Positions 16,001-17,073 of a stretch of 17,073 bases of DNA are shown here, one piece after another. Source of the DNA: JAJDIA01 sp031555145 (GTDB lineage: Bacteria; Bacteroidota; Bacteroidia; Bacteroidales; Tannerellaceae); contig JAVBUR010000120.1 of NCBI GenBank assembly GCA_031555145.1, positions 1 through 17,073 on the forward strand. The letters run 5' to 3'. Made by a program: the position numbers and the translations under genes. Numbering within the stretch: position 1 is the stretch's first letter; every line of letters starts with the position of its first letter. The notes beneath the pieces were generated by a model. That model saw only the letters and a program-made list of their open reading frames with translations, was not told the origin of the DNA and ran no database searches.

Positions 16001-17063
16001 CGCTGATATCCCGGGTGTCGTGCCAGATGGCATACTGGTTATCATTCCAATACGCAATGTCTTTGGCAAACAGGCCGATGGATTCATCCTTTTTTTCATC
16101 CCAGAACACAATGGAGGTCACATTACCCTGGGCAGGCCAGTTTCCGTATAATCCCAGATCGATCGGCATTTTGCCGTCGGGCGAAACTTCCTTATTAATC
16201 CCATGATGAGAATTAAGCATCGTCTGGTCAATCTTTTCCCAATCGTATCTGCCGAAACCAGTTGCCTCTTCTTTCGGTTGCCCGTAAGGATGGTTGGGCG
16301 CCTGGCGGTGAGTAGGCGAGAAGTTTTCCCAAACGATATTCCAATGGATTTTCTGATCAATCGGAAAACCATGCATTTCTTCCTTCAGTTCGATAAAGTC
16401 ATATCCTTTTACACAGCGGACCCATACCGTATATACCGCATTGTTGGTAAATGTATAGGTGAGTTGGAAGGTCGCAAAAACCGGGCCTGCTGATATCAGT
16501 TCCGTCTGTAAACTACTCAAAGCACCGGCTTTCGAATCGAAGAAAGAACGTCCCTTCCAGTGTTGCTTATCCTTTGAGATACTCATTACCGGCCCGGGAA
16601 TATCTGCCGATATACCGGAACGTGACGAGGGGATACGTACCGAAAACTTATCGGTGGTTACCCGATAGTAACCTGATTCCTGTTCAATGGATACCGCTTC
16701 AAAAGATTCCGGTTTTCCTTTCTGCAAGACATAATTGTATTCACCTTTGGAAGGCAGGTCCGACAGGAAAAACAAGGTGGCGTTCTTTCCGTCTGCAGAA
16801 GGTGGAATCAACTGGAAAGGGAGCTGCTTACCCGTCTCCCGGTTGATCAGCACATAGTTAGCTTTGTCAATCGTATGGTTTCCCCCTTCCAGGTCAACGC
16901 TTAATAGCGTATTCGGCCACCAATACAAGGGGTGCCGGATATGATCTTTCAGGCTGATTTCCGCTTTGTCATTATGGATAACAACCTTATTCCCATCGGC
17001 ATGCAGATGATCCGATATAAAAAAGGATATGGCAGCCAATAGTATAGGAATGTAACTTCTCAT
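13092..17063 (-). CDS. Heparinase II/III-like polysaccharide lyase candidate with FN3 domains
   Basis: The 1323-residue exported protein has a signal peptide (1-22, ending LHA). A beta-rich N-terminal part (about 25-420) is followed by a helical alpha/alpha-toroid-like region (about 440-770) with the landmark GGRWTENINAYLW (W601, E603, N604). A C-terminal beta-sandwich (about 780-1110) contains SRSIMLVGSDYFLIFDDV (D885, Y886), the signature strand pair of the heparinase II/III C-domain. Two fibronectin-III-like domains follow (about 1115-1200 and 1202-1290). The fold suggests a polysaccharide lyase of the kind grouped with PL12, PL21 or ulvan-type lyases, cutting uronic-acid polymers by elimination; the exact family is not clear and activity is inferred. 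No type IX sorting domain ends the protein. It is the first visible gene of the minus-strand unit, with its ATG 10 bases from the window edge, so its promoter is not in view. Confidence 0.78.
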   Translation of the reverse strand: MRSYIPILLAAISFFISDHLHADGNKVVIHNDKAEISLKDHIRHPLYWWPNTLLSVDLEGGNHTIDKANYVLINRETGKQLPFQLIPPSADGKNATLFFLSDLPSKGEYNYVLQKGKPESFEAVSIEQESGYYRVTTDKFSVRIPSSRSGISADIPGPVMSISKDKQHWKGRSFFDSKAGALSSLQTELISAGPVFATFQLTYTFTNNAVYTVWVRCVKGYDFIELKEEMHGFPIDQKIHWNIVWENFSPTHRQAPNHPYGQPKEEATGFGRYDWEKIDQTMLNSHHGINKEVSPDGKMPIDLGLYGNWPAQGNVTSIVFWDEKKDESIGLFAKDIAYWNDNQYAIWHDTRDISVKFFYKDNRLKWAYPVISGTRYTALSFYPHEKDIAYMEHLESLTQPVYNPDGTSYRVSMGQMSYNSFLQNRYSTIDLNKVKDWCLTYPETARIPESPFDENQKTTVKDLEQTLIYGTYSNELPVSGTCQNGGYGPVSSRIFYQYHTPQMNMLLPELSKDQRERMIAMYLVHTYIAAGEDLMPMRHMLSGHPNFLSDVKTIPAFASYLFPEHPKAKEWAELFEKYVELNAFYHARPDVKSWDAKGGRWTENINAYLWAYIRPTLRAGYLLELKDGQKRLANKSISQIASYVLNAVSAPFDGGSLLSPEDNHHVGSVTPANGPHRVIPPQGAHSVRRMLPSAYWRWGKELEHYDPLLSENMRYLARPEFYDTSVKDRSINSFNCMYPLDTDDSGTPPLLESIKMTGYGIILRAAVGTKDELSIHLEQIDNGPNYRWGMAGDGGCGTIYFYAAGKSYSDNGKEDVGDRRLQDTDLITGFGAFKDGRFKGIGKGDLTRPLYDLSVGQFAEIRSSEERQYAWPEYKSRSIMLVGSDYFLIFDDVYNQNMSTRLSWFTRPDEDLPELEVVKGGGANYTYSTKKPEYSTHAGRETKGVWFDGTGDFLTFVSHKKGYVNTETPYGCIVSTPEGNTDYIFRTDQPVEVDENKMVFSGTAGFVRHKPTHTEVALFQGTRIGANGFEIKPHHPEAGLSAVVTDKERIKGQYYCMDASVVSFTWKDGMPDGLTVYVDGIKQKATVTAEGVHISFPAGKHIWNITKGLPDVVRPQIQYTVNKGNKVEVSVSRVPGAQQYRFEYSTDAGKTWIWEKEHTQSSLTVKPQQHEKKGYIRVSALNSEHTSLPSAIYPVYFTSEKPHYPDGLMIKPDDYSVQVTWGKVLGCKDYKLYKKNGNQAFRLIYSGEGNTFEDKQYKKGDVYEYAVSALNGNGESQLCHPVTTDLNSWLNFVPVKDEPFRRVVAKEDPVDNEGNTTPFYYPE

Positions 17064-17073
17064 CTTCTTGTTC

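Overview
The window looks like part of a carbohydrate-degradation region from a gut-type Bacteroidales (Bacteroides or Parabacteroides-like; the genus cannot be resolved from sequence alone). The reasons are the exact TAnnTTTG promoter boxes of Bacteroidota, the absence of strong Shine-Dalgarno sequences, a one-polypeptide kinase/receiver/AraC regulator, lipobox lipoproteins, and a dense set of exported glycan-active proteins. No type IX secretion C-terminal domain, RNA gene, insertion sequence or CRISPR array was seen.

Left part, 1-3328. A gene-free leader of 467 bases carries repeated GTGGTAAAAG-type elements and two opposed promoter boxes. It is followed by a regulator related to hybrid two-component systems (468-2522). 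This protein has no periplasmic sensor, a long coiled coil, a degenerate ATPase domain, an intact receiver and an AraC DNA-binding domain. A strong terminator follows, then a DoxX-family membrane protein on the minus strand (2656-3093) with its own promoter box.

Middle part, 3329-8170, plus strand. A GH9 hydrolase with an N-terminal beta-sandwich (3329-5773) is followed after 45 bases by a lipoprotein with a GHL10/'family 10-like' barrel (5819-7396). The two look like one operon ending at a strong terminator (7417-7454). A small, unrelated-looking lipoprotein follows (7547-8170).

Right part, 8164-17063, minus strand. Three tightly spaced genes run right to left: a 1323-residue heparinase II/III-like protein with two fibronectin-III-like domains, a 992-residue bimodular protein (lyase-like N-terminal half plus a C-terminal GH105 unsaturated uronyl hydrolase), and an exported FAD-dependent oxidoreductase. 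The predicted logic is eliminative cleavage of a uronic-acid polysaccharide, removal of the unsaturated uronyl end, and an unknown oxidation step. The first gene starts 10 bases from the window edge, so promoter and any SusC/SusD genes would lie outside. The substrate cannot be named from this window. The lyase operon is the best candidate for undescribed biochemistry; the sensorless regulator with a probably dead kinase domain is second.
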